This document shows positions 15,428 to 22,487 of a stretch of 31,490 nt of DNA, piece after piece. The first letter of the stretch is position 1. Each line of letters starts with the position of its first letter. The DNA is from a virus. The notes under the pieces are model-generated. The model was not told where the DNA came from, did no database searches, and saw only the letters and a program-made list of their open reading frames with translations. A program made the position numbers and the translations under genes. The stretch is from the IMG/VR virus record IMGVR_UViG_3300021085_000128, positions 1 through 31,490 of that record. One strand, given 5' to 3'.

Positions 15428-15480
15428 TGATTAAAAAAGAATGGCATTTTATGTCAGATTACAAACAAAAACAAATAACA

Positions 15481-15741
15481 ATGGAAAAACAAAAAACAAT
15501 ATATTGTGGTGGCGGTAAAAAAATGGGAGCTGACTGGTTAAAAGTAACAGTTCATTTAGATAAAGCCAAAGAACACTTTTTTGAATATAAAGGTAATACA
15601 TACCTTAAATTAAATATTAATATTAAAGATCAACCTGACCAATATGACAAGGATGTTTCTTTAAGCGTTGATACTTACCAACCAGAAGAACAAAAGGAAA
15701 CAAAGCAAGAGGCAGAAGCCAAAGCGGATCTTCCGTTCTAA
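15481..15741 (+). CDS. SSB-like protein with acidic DLPF C-terminus
   Basis: I chose ATG 15481 (MEKQKTIYCGGGKK) because an A-rich ATAACA leader precedes it and the upstream extension to ATG 15427 looks non-conserved; 15427 shares a base with the previous stop and remains possible. The 86-aa product has a small beta-rich core (WLKVTVHLDKAKEHFFEYKG, YLKLNINIKDQP), then a disordered Glu/Lys tail ending ADLPF. A tail ending in D-x-P-F is the signature by which bacterial SSBs recruit partner proteins. A compact ssDNA-binding role in the recombination module is inferred. A terminator follows at once. Confidence 0.55.
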   Translation: MEKQKTIYCGGGKKMGADWLKVTVHLDKAKEHFFEYKGNTYLKLNINIKDQPDQYDKDVSLSVDTYQPEEQKETKQEAEAKADLPF

Positions 15742-15748
15742 ATTAATC

Positions 15749-15772
15749 AAGGGGTGTAACAACCCCTTTTTT
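15749..15772 (+). terminator. Rho-independent terminator ending the early operon
   Basis: AAGGGGT (15749-15755) pairs perfectly with ACCCCTT (15762-15768) across a 6-base loop and runs into a T tract. It is immediately followed by the next promoter box. Confidence 0.85.
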
Positions 15773-15778
15773 AAACCT

Positions 15779-15786
15779 TATATTTG
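15779..15786 (+). promoter_or_regulatory. Bacteroidetes-type promoter (TATATTTG) for the replication operon
   Basis: TATATTTG lies 7 bases after the terminator, with the same TTATATTTGA context as the promoters at 12614 and 22474. It would drive the operon from the replication initiator through the terminase. Predicted transcription start is near 15792. Confidence 0.7.
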
Positions 15787-15837
15787 AAGAAAGATAAATT
15801 AAATATCGGAAAAAATGAACCATATTATATAGACGAA

Positions 15838-15966
15838 ATGGATTACGGAACTTTAAATATTAATTATAAATTTAACGAATTAAACTATAAAGAAATCTTA
15901 GCATACAAAAATTACGAATCAAAACACAAATCATATTATGAAAGAATTTCCATACATAAAATTTAA
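15838..15966 (+). CDS. Small leader ORF before the replication initiator
   Basis: The frame is open from 15784, but that TTG lies inside the promoter box, so the first usable start is ATG 15838. The 42-aa product (MDYGTLNINYKFNELNYKEI...) is rich in Tyr, Asn and Lys. It overlaps the initiator gene by 29 bases and could couple its translation. It may equally be non-coding leader; the sequence is too short and biased to decide. Confidence 0.35.
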   Translation: MDYGTLNINYKFNELNYKEILAYKNYESKHKSYYERISIHKI

Positions 15967-16363
15967 TGTCAATCAATGGCTAACAGGAACTATTGCGTTC
16001 CAAAGGTTAGACGTTCAAGGAGCATACATGAAGGTCTGCTGCTATTATTGGTCAAAAGGTTGCGACTTGCCAAGAGATCATTTTAAATCTATCGTTCCAG
16101 AATATTATAATACATTACTAAAAACAAACTTAATTAAAGTTGTAGAAGGTAAAATTGTAATTGAATGGTTAGACGATATGTACAAAGATAATTTAAAGAG
16201 ATCTAAAATAAATGCAGCTAACGGAAGAAAAGGCGGACTAAAAAAAGCGTTCGCTAAAGATTCGCTTAGCATAAAGAAAAGAGAAGAAAAGAAAATAAAA
16301 GATCCTTACTTGAATTTACAACCAGAAGTTTTAGAAAAATTAAAAAACTTAAAGAATGCTTAG
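15938..16363 (+). CDS. Replication initiator-like protein (DUF1376 family)
   Basis: This 141-aa protein has the pattern of DUF1376 / phage O-like winged-helix proteins: YIKFNVNQWLTGTIAF, GAYMKVCCYYWSKGCDLP, IVIEWLDDMY, then KRSKINAANGRKGG. Residues 101-122 form a charged linker (FAKDSLSIKKREEKK). The C-terminus is a short helix that may contact the helicase. Such proteins bind the origin and load a helicase, and the next gene encodes a DnaB-like ATPase. The DNA coding for the linker contains a repeated element seen again at 22581 and may itself be the origin, as in lambda O. Confidence 0.7.
   Translation: MKEFPYIKFNVNQWLTGTIAFQRLDVQGAYMKVCCYYWSKGCDLPRDHFKSIVPEYYNTLLKTNLIKVVEGKIVIEWLDDMYKDNLKRSKINAANGRKGGLKKAFAKDSLSIKKREEKKIKDPYLNLQPEVLEKLKNLKNA
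16246..16300 (+). other. Origin-like element, copy 1 (two iterons, palindrome, purine tract)
   Basis: AGCGTTCGCT (16246-16255) is a palindrome. TTCGCTA at 16250 and TTCGCTT at 16261 repeat with an 11-base period. AAGCG and CGCTT at its edges are complementary. AGCATA and a purine-only stretch with GAGAAGAAAAGAAAA (16281-16295) follow. The same parts in the same order lie at 22581-22635 in non-coding DNA and a different frame, so the likeness is at DNA rather than protein level. Iterons plus an A-rich tract inside an initiator gene recall lambda ori; origin function is inferred. Confidence 0.5.
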
Positions 16364-17216
16364 CAGTAATAAGGATTCATTAAAGTATTTATTTGACTAC
16401 AAGGATGGTAAAATAAAGAAAGGTTTAGGAATAGGCTGTTTATTAGATGACAACTTTGTATACAAACAAGGTGAGTTTAATATGTTTTTAGGCTTAGACA
16501 ATGTCGGCAAGACTAATTGGATAGTATGGTACTTAACAGCATTAAGTAAATTACATGGCAAGAAGTGGTGCGTTTGGTCTGGAGAAAATAAAGCTGGTCA
16601 AATTAAAAGAGATATAATACAGTTTTGGTCTGGAGAAAGTTTAAAGGAATTAAACAAGAGCGAAATAGAAAACTATCATAATATCATAAATGAGTATTTT
16701 ATTTTTATAGATAATAGAAAACTATACGATCATAAAGACTTACTAAAGATATTTAAAGAAACAGAATGTGATGGTGGTTTTATAGATCCTTTTACTGGAT
16801 TGAATCATAATAGAAAAGTATCGCAGTTTGATAGAAATTATCAGATCTGTAATGATGTAAGAGAATTTTGCAATAGAACAAAGAAGTCAATATTTATTTC
16901 TATACATCCACAAACAGAAGCAGCAAGAAGGGTATTCCCACCAGATCACGATTTGGCTGGTAATATACAACCACCAAGAAAAGCAGATTGCGAAGGTGGT
17001 CAAGTGTTCCCGAATAGAGTAGACAATTTTATTTGCTTACACCGACTAATTTATAGCGAAGCACTTTGGATGCAAACAGAAGTCCATGTATATAAAATAA
17101 AGGATAAAGAAACTGGGGGTTCACCTACAATGCTTGGTAAGCCATTAAGATTTGACTACAATAATGGATTAGGTTTCACAATAGGAGGTAATAATATTTT
17201 AAAACAAAAACAATGA
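16356..17216 (+). CDS. RecA/DnaB-fold ATPase, probable replicative helicase
   Basis: This 286-aa protein has a RecA-type core: Walker A GLDNVGKT (46-53), a glutamate after strand 2 (WSGEN, E77), Walker B GGFIDPF (D144) and a sensor-like ISIHPQTEAA (H184, Q186). A glycine-rich loop (LAGNIQPPRKADCEGGQ) lies where DnaB/Twinkle enzymes bind DNA. The N-terminal domain of bacterial DnaB is missing, so it is a helicase-core form like those next to DUF1376 initiators in other phages. It overlaps the initiator gene by 8 bases. A RadA/Sak4-like role is a less likely alternative. Confidence 0.75.
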   Translation: MLSSNKDSLKYLFDYKDGKIKKGLGIGCLLDDNFVYKQGEFNMFLGLDNVGKTNWIVWYLTALSKLHGKKWCVWSGENKAGQIKRDIIQFWSGESLKELNKSEIENYHNIINEYFIFIDNRKLYDHKDLLKIFKETECDGGFIDPFTGLNHNRKVSQFDRNYQICNDVREFCNRTKKSIFISIHPQTEAARRVFPPDHDLAGNIQPPRKADCEGGQVFPNRVDNFICLHRLIYSEALWMQTEVHVYKIKDKETGGSPTMLGKPLRFDYNNGLGFTIGGNNILKQKQ

Positions 17217-17452
17217 AATACAAATACGAAGACATAAAAAATTTTATGAAGTTTAAAACATGGACTAATAAAGATAAAATAAATACACTTTTAGAAATAG
17301 ACTGTTCGCTTTATGCTCATTTAGGAACAGACTCTACTAAAGCAGAAAAAGAAGAAGTTAAAAGGAAAAGCATAGAGATATACAGAACTATTAAAAAGAT
17401 AGACAAAGAGCTTGGAGATCAATTTTTATTAACGATGAACTTAAAACAATGA
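17213..17452 (+). CDS. Small helical protein, unknown
   Basis: This 79-aa charged helical protein has ATGA overlaps on both sides. It begins MKYKYEDIKNFMKFKTW and has a central KAEKEEVKRKSIEIYRTIKK helix. It has no cysteine motif or membrane segment. Position after the helicase suggests a replication accessory role, but nothing in the sequence confirms it. Confidence 0.55.
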   Translation: MKYKYEDIKNFMKFKTWTNKDKINTLLEIDCSLYAHLGTDSTKAEKEEVKRKSIEIYRTIKKIDKELGDQFLLTMNLKQ

Positions 17453-17709
17453 ATGATTTAGATTTTATACATAGCAAGAATAAATTAGAAATATTAATTC
17501 TAAAGATCGAAAACAAATACAATAATATAAATATACCAGATGAAGCTAAAAGCTCCTTAGATGCTTTGTATCACACCTTAAATCTCATATTAAAGCAAGA
17601 AAATTACATTCAGACTTTGAAAAGTGAAATAATTTCCATAAAATTACAAAATATTGAAGCTTACAAGGAAACTTCAAGACTAAAAAATAAAGTTAAAAAG
17701 ATATTATGA
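17449..17709 (+). CDS. Small coiled-coil protein, unknown
   Basis: This 86-aa protein is almost all helix with heptad hydrophobics (KNKLEILILKIENKYNNINI; YIQTLKSEIISIKLQNIEAY) and a basic end, so it is probably a coiled-coil dimer. It is linked by ATGA to genes on both sides. I do not recognise the family. Confidence 0.5.
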   Translation: MNDLDFIHSKNKLEILILKIENKYNNINIPDEAKSSLDALYHTLNLILKQENYIQTLKSEIISIKLQNIEAYKETSRLKNKVKKIL

Positions 17710-17807
17710 AGGGTTTATTATTAATTACAATTGTATCGCATTTAATTAGTTTTATGTCTGGAATTGTACTTGTGAATATTATAAACAAATATTGTGAAGA
17801 AGATTAA
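17706..17807 (+). CDS. 33-aa membrane peptide
   Basis: ATG 17706 overlaps the preceding stop. The product is one hydrophobic helix (LLLITIVSHLISFMSGIVLV) with a short KYCEED tail. Tiling supports translation; function is unknown. Confidence 0.45.
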   Translation: MKGLLLITIVSHLISFMSGIVLVNIINKYCEED

Positions 17808-17943
17808 AAAATATGAACAATCAGACTTGGAGAATCTTATTACTGATTCTTACATTAGTAATGCTATTAATTACTTCTGCCATACACATCCGAATGACTC
17901 TGAGCTTGGCGCAATAATTAGAAAACACTTTCAAAAGTTATGA
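17794..17943 (+). CDS. 49-aa soluble protein, GTG start
   Basis: GTG 17794 lies within the previous gene's end, and the stop makes an ATGA overlap with the nuclease gene. The product (KKIKKYEQSDLENLITDSYI... CHTHPNDSELGAIIRKHFQK) reads as a small helical protein. A competing frame (ATG 17813-17917) would give a hydrophobic peptide. I prefer this one because it closes the gap exactly and has balanced composition. Function unknown. Confidence 0.5.
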   Translation: MKKIKKYEQSDLENLITDSYISNAINYFCHTHPNDSELGAIIRKHFQKL

Positions 17944-18290
17944 GTTTAAATGCAAATCAAAAGGGTAAAAGGTTCGAGCTAAAAATTGCAAAAGATCTTG
18001 CAAAGAAGTTTGACACCAATATAAGAAGAACACCTAACTCTGGTGGCTTAAGCATAAAGGGCGATATAATGACAACGTCTGGCATATTAAGCGAGTATAG
18101 TTGGGAGTGTAAGAACCAAGAGAAATTAAACATCTGGAAAGCGTTAGAGCAAAGCGAAGGCGATGCAAGGGGAACATTAAAAACTCCTGTTGTAGTGTTT
18201 ACTAAGAATTTTGAAAAGGATTACATTGCCTTACAGTATGATGACTTTGTAAACATATTACTTGAATTAGATGAGTACCGAAGTAAATAG
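17940..18290 (+). CDS. Holliday-junction-resolvase-like nuclease (PD-(D/E)XK)
   Basis: This 116-aa protein is the size of archaeal-type Hjc resolvases. KGKRFELKIAKDL gives the first acidic residue (E13). RRTPNSGGLSIKGDI gives D42. WECKNQ gives the E-x-K pair (E56, K58). These are followed by the helix KALEQSEGDA and strand TPVVVFTKN. Such enzymes cut branched DNA before packaging. It lies between replication and terminase genes as expected. A generic VRR-NUC-type endonuclease is the alternative. Confidence 0.75.
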   Translation: MSLNANQKGKRFELKIAKDLAKKFDTNIRRTPNSGGLSIKGDIMTTSGILSEYSWECKNQEKLNIWKALEQSEGDARGTLKTPVVVFTKNFEKDYIALQYDDFVNILLELDEYRSK

Positions 18291-18780
18291 CATATTAAAG
18301 ATATTAGTTAGAGACGAGGCTATTTGGTTAAACATGGCTGAGGAGATTAGCAGCAATAGTAAAGTGCCAGCAAAAGATTTATTGCATGATTTTTATGTTA
18401 CTTTACACAGTAAAATTGATAATGATAAAGTAAAAATTAACGATATTCTATATAACGATTCTTTAAATAAAGCGTTTATATATAAAATGATGCACAATAT
18501 ATTTATTGATACAGTTAGAGTTGACAGGGAAATAGTTATCCAAAAAGATTTAAAAAACATAGTAGAAGCTGACAACGATAGCTATGTAGATATAGAGAAA
18601 ATGGTTGACGATATAGTAAATGAATTTTACTGGTTTGATAGAAAGCTATTTAATTTATATAGAAAGAAATTCCACAGCATTAGAAAACTATCAGCAGCAA
18701 CCAACATCTCTCACGTTGTAGTATGGAGAACAATTAACAATTGTATTAAAGAAATAAAAAAAAAGATTAATGAAAACTGA
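18271..18780 (+). CDS. Sigma-70-like phage transcription factor
   Basis: This 169-aa protein has the two-domain look of a minimal sigma factor. A region-2-like helical part covers about 28-92 (DLLHDFYVTLHSK ... AFIYKMMHNIFIDTVR). After a linker comes a region-4-like HTH, about 119-163 (FDRKLFNLYRKKFHSIRKLS then ATNISHVVVWRTINNCIKEI). It overlaps the nuclease gene by 20 bases. It could redirect host RNA polymerase to late genes; the shared 15-mer at 1011 and 22699 is a candidate target. A non-sigma HTH regulator is the alternative. Confidence 0.6.
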   Translation: MSTEVNSILKILVRDEAIWLNMAEEISSNSKVPAKDLLHDFYVTLHSKIDNDKVKINDILYNDSLNKAFIYKMMHNIFIDTVRVDREIVIQKDLKNIVEADNDSYVDIEKMVDDIVNEFYWFDRKLFNLYRKKFHSIRKLSAATNISHVVVWRTINNCIKEIKKKINEN

Positions 18781-19036
18781 ATACTTAATTAAGAAAATAG
18801 GTAATGAAGTTATAGACTTGTTATTAGAAAAGAATGCAGCTTACGGAGATACTGCAAACAATCCCTCTAATATATTTAGCAAGTTAGATTCTACCGAAGC
18901 AATCAAAGTCAGAATAGATGACAAGTTAGCAAGAATAAAAAACAAAGGATTAAACGACAAGACAGAAGATACGCTTAGCGATTTAATTGGTTACTTAGTA
19001 TTATTAAAAATAGCATATATAAAAAATGAAAAGTAA
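18770..19036 (+). CDS. Nucleotide modification-associated domain protein (DUF1599 / Nmad1-like)
   Basis: This 88-aa all-helical protein has the motif series KNAAYGDTANNPSNIF, IKVRIDDKLARIKN and EDTLSDLIGYLVLLKIA. These match small DUF1599-type proteins, related to MazG/dUTPase-like NTP pyrophosphohydrolases and often placed in phage DNA-modification loci. The acidic residues in EDTLSDLIGY are the probable metal ligands. It stands three genes before the glycosyltransferase, so a part in nucleotide-pool or base modification is plausible. Confidence 0.6.
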   Translation: MKTEYLIKKIGNEVIDLLLEKNAAYGDTANNPSNIFSKLDSTEAIKVRIDDKLARIKNKGLNDKTEDTLSDLIGYLVLLKIAYIKNEK

Positions 19037-19406
19037 AGGTTTAGGCGATAGCATAGAAAAGGTTACAAAGGCTACAGGAATAAAGAAAGCTACTGACTGG
19101 ATATTTGACAAGTTAGGCAAAGACTGCGGATGCGATGCAAGAAAAGAAAAGCTAAATAAAATGTTTCCTTACAAAGATCCTGAATGTTTAACGGAAGATG
19201 AATACATGTATTTAAAAGGATTCTTTAGTATTAATAAAAACGTAGTTAACAGTCCAGAACAAAAAGAACTATTAAAGATTCACAATAGAGTGTTTAAAAC
19301 AAAACGAGAGACTTCCAGTTGCGGTTCTTGTGTTAAAGGTTTAGTTGATACGATGAAGAGATTATATAACGAATATGAATATGACCGAGAAAATAAAAGC
19401 AATTGA
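19026..19406 (+). CDS. Cys-rich small phage protein (DCGCDxRK motif)
   Basis: This 126-aa protein has GLGDSIEKVTKATGIKKATD, then KDCGCDARKEKLNKMFPY, a helical region with CLTEDEYMYLKGFF, and a later pair SCGSC before a C-terminal helix. The CxC and CxxC groups could bind one metal ion. I know this pattern from many Bacteroidetes and marine phages near replication or terminase genes, but no function is established to my knowledge. It overlaps the previous gene by 11 bases. Confidence 0.6.
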   Translation: MKSKGLGDSIEKVTKATGIKKATDWIFDKLGKDCGCDARKEKLNKMFPYKDPECLTEDEYMYLKGFFSINKNVVNSPEQKELLKIHNRVFKTKRETSSCGSCVKGLVDTMKRLYNEYEYDRENKSN

Positions 19407-19432
19407 AAGAAAGCTATTAAAATTTTTTAAAG

Positions 19433-20038
19433 ATGAAAACACAGAAAGTAAAACTAAGCGAAGTAAAAAGAAATCCAGACAATCCAAGACTGATAAAGGA
19501 TAATAAATTTCATAAGTTAGTAACATCTATTATTGAATTTCCTGAGATGCTGGAGATTAGACCAATAGTTGTTAATGACGATATGGTTGTGCTTGGTGGT
19601 AATATGCGTTTAAAGGCTTGCCAAGAAGCTAAGCTAAGAGAAGTGCCAATTATTAAAGCAAGTAAATTAACAGCGGAACAACAGCGTGAATTTATAGTTA
19701 AAGACAACGTTTCTTTTGGCGAATGGGATTGGGATATGATTGCAAATAAATGGGATTCTGTTGAGTTAGGTGACTTTGGTATGGATGTATGGAAGAACTA
19801 TGATGATGAAGTTAATAAAGTTAATTCTGGAGATGAAAACTCTGAATGGGTTGGTATGCCAGATTTTGAACCAAAGGAAGATGTAGTTAAAATTATTATT
19901 TCTTTTGATACGGAACAAGATAGAGAAGATTTTAACAATAAATATGAATTAAAATATAGTTCACAAAAAGGAAAAACTTGGACAACAAAATATCCATATA
20001 GAAAACAAAAAGACTTGACTTCAATTAGATATGAATAA
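19433..20038 (+). CDS. ParB-like nuclease-domain protein
   Basis: This 201-aa protein has an N-terminal ParB/Srx-type domain of about 90 aa: LSEVKRNPDNPRLIKD, then VVLGGNMRLKACQEA, the usual GGN.R box, followed by EFIVKDNVSFGEWDWDM. The C-terminal 60 residues hold a ferredoxin-like strand-helix pattern (VVKIIISFDTEQDREDFNNK) seen with such phage proteins. Without a ParA or parS it is unlikely to segregate DNA. Phage ParB-like proteins more often accompany DNA-modification or packaging genes, and it overlaps the glycosyltransferase gene by 8 bases. Confidence 0.75.
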   Translation: MKTQKVKLSEVKRNPDNPRLIKDNKFHKLVTSIIEFPEMLEIRPIVVNDDMVVLGGNMRLKACQEAKLREVPIIKASKLTAEQQREFIVKDNVSFGEWDWDMIANKWDSVELGDFGMDVWKNYDDEVNKVNSGDENSEWVGMPDFEPKEDVVKIIISFDTEQDREDFNNKYELKYSSQKGKTWTTKYPYRKQKDLTSIRYE

Positions 20039-20918
20039 ATATCCAATTTATATAGTTTCAAAAGGTAGGTGGGAGAATCCTATGACTGCTAAGTTTTTTA
20101 TTGCAGATGGTGTTGATTTTAAGATATTAGTTGAACCACAAGAGTATGACAACTATTGTAATTCAATAGGCGAAAAATATGTAATAAAATTGCCATTTTC
20201 TAATTTAGGTAAGGGTAGTTATCCAGCCAGAAATTACGCATGGGAAGATAGTATTAAAAATGGTTATGAAAGGCATTGGTGTTTTGATGATAATATAGCA
20301 AGAGTTCGTAGAGTATTTAAAGGGAATAAAATACCTTGTAATTCACTTAAAGCAATAGAAGTTCTTGAGGATTTTACAGATAGATACGAAAACATTGGAA
20401 TAACTGCTTTTAATTATGGTAAATTTGTTGTACCAAGTTCATCAGATAAAAAACCATTTTACATTAATGTTCACGCATATAGTGCTATGTTAATGAAAAA
20501 CAATGTGCCTTATAGATGGAGAATGAAATATAACGAAGATGTGGATTTATGTCTTCAAGTATTACATAATAAATTATGCACAGTTTTATTTAATGCTTTT
20601 GTGGTTGAAAAAATGAGTACAGTTGCAAAAATGAAAGGTGGTAATCAAGATGAACTATATAAAGGTAATGCATACGAAAAGAAAATATTAAAAGCAAGAT
20701 CTTTGGAGGAAGTTTGGCCACAATACGCAGAAACTAAAATAAGATTTAACAGACCACATCATTATGTTAATTGGAAAAAACATTTTAAACATTCCTTAAT
20801 AAGAAGAAAAGACATTGACTGGGATAAAATAAAAAATAAAAAGCATAATATTAAATTGACTAAAGTTAGTAATATTAAAAGTGAAGAACTAAAAAAGTTT
20901 TATAAAGAAAATAAATAA
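20031..20918 (+). CDS. TET-associated-type glycosyltransferase (TAGT family)
   Basis: This 295-aa GT-A-like enzyme begins YPIYIVSKGRW and has ILVEPQEYDNY, LPFSNLGKGSYPARNYAWED, and HWCFDDN (D86-D87) as a DxD-like metal and sugar-nucleotide site. Later YNEDVDLCLQVL (168-178) is a catalytic-acid segment. The KGRW and GSYPARN motifs are, to my knowledge, typical of the TAGT family, which adds sugar to 5-hydroxymethyl-pyrimidines made by TET/JBP oxygenases in phage DNA. No TET/JBP or hydroxymethylase gene is visible here, so the acceptor is open. The C-terminal 45 aa are Lys-rich and may bind DNA. Confidence 0.7.
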   Translation: MNKYPIYIVSKGRWENPMTAKFFIADGVDFKILVEPQEYDNYCNSIGEKYVIKLPFSNLGKGSYPARNYAWEDSIKNGYERHWCFDDNIARVRRVFKGNKIPCNSLKAIEVLEDFTDRYENIGITAFNYGKFVVPSSSDKKPFYINVHAYSAMLMKNNVPYRWRMKYNEDVDLCLQVLHNKLCTVLFNAFVVEKMSTVAKMKGGNQDELYKGNAYEKKILKARSLEEVWPQYAETKIRFNRPHHYVNWKKHFKHSLIRRKDIDWDKIKNKKHNIKLTKVSNIKSEELKKFYKENK

Positions 20919-20919
20919 A

Positions 20920-21270
20920 ATGCCAAACGAAGATAACATAAAAAAACACGAATTTAAAAAAGGTCAAAGCGGAAATCCAAAAGGCAGACCAAAAGGATCT
21001 AAGAACAGAAGCACAATTGCTCGAAGATGGTTAGAAGCTACAAGAAAAGGAAAGAACCCTTTAACTGGTGAAGATGAAGTTTTAACACAAGAAGACATTA
21101 TCACATTAGCTTTAATACGTAAAGCAATGGAAGGCGATGTAGCAGCTTATAAAGCGTTATTAGATTCAGGTTATGGAACAGCAAAAGATACTGTTGATAT
21201 TAATACAAATAATGCTGGTTTTGACTTTGACGAAATGATGAAGAAGTTAAGCAATAATGCTAAATCCTAA
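20920..21270 (+). CDS. Terminase small subunit-like protein (DUF5681 type)
   Basis: This 116-aa protein begins with the DUF5681 box (FKKGQSGNPKGRPKGSKNRS), a basic Gly/Pro-rich DNA-contact segment. A helical part follows (TQEDIITLALIRKAMEGDVA, AAYKALLDSGYG), then an acidic C-terminus (FDFDEMMKKL) that could bind the large subunit. It overlaps the large-subunit gene by 14 bases, as small subunits often do. It would recognise the packaging start site on the concatemer. Confidence 0.75.
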   Translation: MPNEDNIKKHEFKKGQSGNPKGRPKGSKNRSTIARRWLEATRKGKNPLTGEDEVLTQEDIITLALIRKAMEGDVAAYKALLDSGYGTAKDTVDINTNNAGFDFDEMMKKLSNNAKS

Positions 21271-22459
21271 ATTTAATATATTTCCTAATAATACAAGATA
21301 CTATTTATTAACTGGTGGTCGAGGTTCTGGAAAATCATTTGCAGTTGCTTTAAATACTCTCGTACTTTCTTTTGATAATAAATGTCAGCATAAGATCTTA
21401 TTTACAAGGTACACTTTAAGGTCTGCTTCTATTTCTATTATACCAGAGTTTAAAGAAAAGATTGAGTTAATGGAGTGGGATAGTTTATTTCATATAACTA
21501 ACAATGAGATAACTAACCTTGAAACTGGTAGCAAGATTTTATTTAGAGGTATTAAAACAAGCTCAGGGGATCAGACAGCTAACCTTAAGTCATTACAAGG
21601 CATAACCACTTGGATCATTGATGAAGCCGAAGAAATGGTTGACGAAGATGTATTTGACAAGATAGACTTTTCAGTAAGACAGAAAGGAGCAAAGAACAGA
21701 GTTGTAATGGTAATGAATCCATCTACTAAAGAACATTGGATCTATCAAAGATTTTATGAGAATGCTGGAGTGCAAGCTGGTTACTCTGGAATAAAAGGAG
21801 AAACAAGCTACTGTCATTCTACTTACTTGGATAATATAGAACACCTTTCAGAAAGTTATATTAACAGGATTAATGAAATGAAAGAGCGTAGACCTCAACG
21901 CTATAAACATACTATTGAGGGTGCTTGGTTAGAAAAAGCTGAGGGGGTTATATTTAACAACTGGAGTTTAGGAGAGTTTAAAGAAATAGGAAAACCAGTA
22001 TTTGGTCAAGATTATGGATTTAGCAACGATCCTTCAACGCTCGTTAAAACAAGCATAGACAAGGAGAATAAAATAATATATGTTCAATTATGTTTTTATA
22101 AAACACAGCTAACCACAAGCGCACTCTCTCTGTTAAATAAAGAATTTGCACAAAATAATTTAATAGTAGGAGATTCAGCAGAACCAAGATTAATAACAGA
22201 ACTAAGTAGAACCTGTACAGTTGTGCCAGCTATTAAAGGGCAAGGCAGTGTTACTTATGGGATTAGTTTATTACAGGATTATGATTTAATAATTGATCCA
22301 GATAGTACAGATCTAATAAAGGAGCTTAACAATTATGTATGGTTAGAAAAGAAAAGCCAGACACCTTGTGATAATTGGAATCATGCAATAGATGCTTTAC
22401 GATATGCAGTTAGCTATCAATTACAAAACCCAAATCAAGGTGAGTATCATTTTTATTAA
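21257..22459 (+). CDS. terL: Terminase large subunit
   Basis: This 400-aa packaging motor and nuclease has an ATPase domain with Walker A GGRGSGKS (20-27) and Walker B WIIDEAEE (D122, E123). The RNase H-like nuclease domain has D252 in FGQDYGFSND, D306 in VGDSAEP and D379 in WNHAIDALRYAV as metal ligands. Length and motif order match PBSX/Terminase_3-type enzymes. It docks on the portal, hydrolyses ATP to pump DNA, and cuts the concatemer. The largest intergenic gap follows. Confidence 0.95.
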   Translation: MLNPKFNIFPNNTRYYLLTGGRGSGKSFAVALNTLVLSFDNKCQHKILFTRYTLRSASISIIPEFKEKIELMEWDSLFHITNNEITNLETGSKILFRGIKTSSGDQTANLKSLQGITTWIIDEAEEMVDEDVFDKIDFSVRQKGAKNRVVMVMNPSTKEHWIYQRFYENAGVQAGYSGIKGETSYCHSTYLDNIEHLSESYINRINEMKERRPQRYKHTIEGAWLEKAEGVIFNNWSLGEFKEIGKPVFGQDYGFSNDPSTLVKTSIDKENKIIYVQLCFYKTQLTTSALSLLNKEFAQNNLIVGDSAEPRLITELSRTCTVVPAIKGQGSVTYGISLLQDYDLIIDPDSTDLIKELNNYVWLEKKSQTPCDNWNHAIDALRYAVSYQLQNPNQGEYHFY

Positions 22460-22473
22460 TTAAATATTTTTAT

Positions 22474-22481
22474 TATATTTG
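22474..22481 (+). promoter_or_regulatory. Bacteroidetes-type promoter (TATATTTG) for a short RNA
   Basis: TATATTTG, again in the context TTATATTTGA, begins 15 bases after the terL stop. The predicted start near 22488 is followed only 40-80 bases on by a strong terminator. Confidence 0.65.
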
Positions 22482-22487
22482 ACAAAG

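Noticed and set aside
17813-17917. A hydrophobic 34-aa frame (MNNQTWRILLLILTLVMLLI)
   Set aside because: It competes with the better-tiling 17794-17943 frame and leaves a gap before the next gene. Kept only as an alternative.
19381-19503. A 40-aa very basic frame (MTEKIKAIERKLLKFF...) overlapping the start of the ParB-like gene
   Set aside because: It overlaps 71 bases of a convincing gene out of frame, and its Lys/Ser composition follows from AT-rich DNA. It could be real but is not supported.
19433-20038. ParB-like gene as evidence for plasmid-type partition or lysogeny
   Set aside because: There is no ParA, no parS-like array, no integrase and no CI-type repressor. Phage ParB-domain proteins often have other roles.
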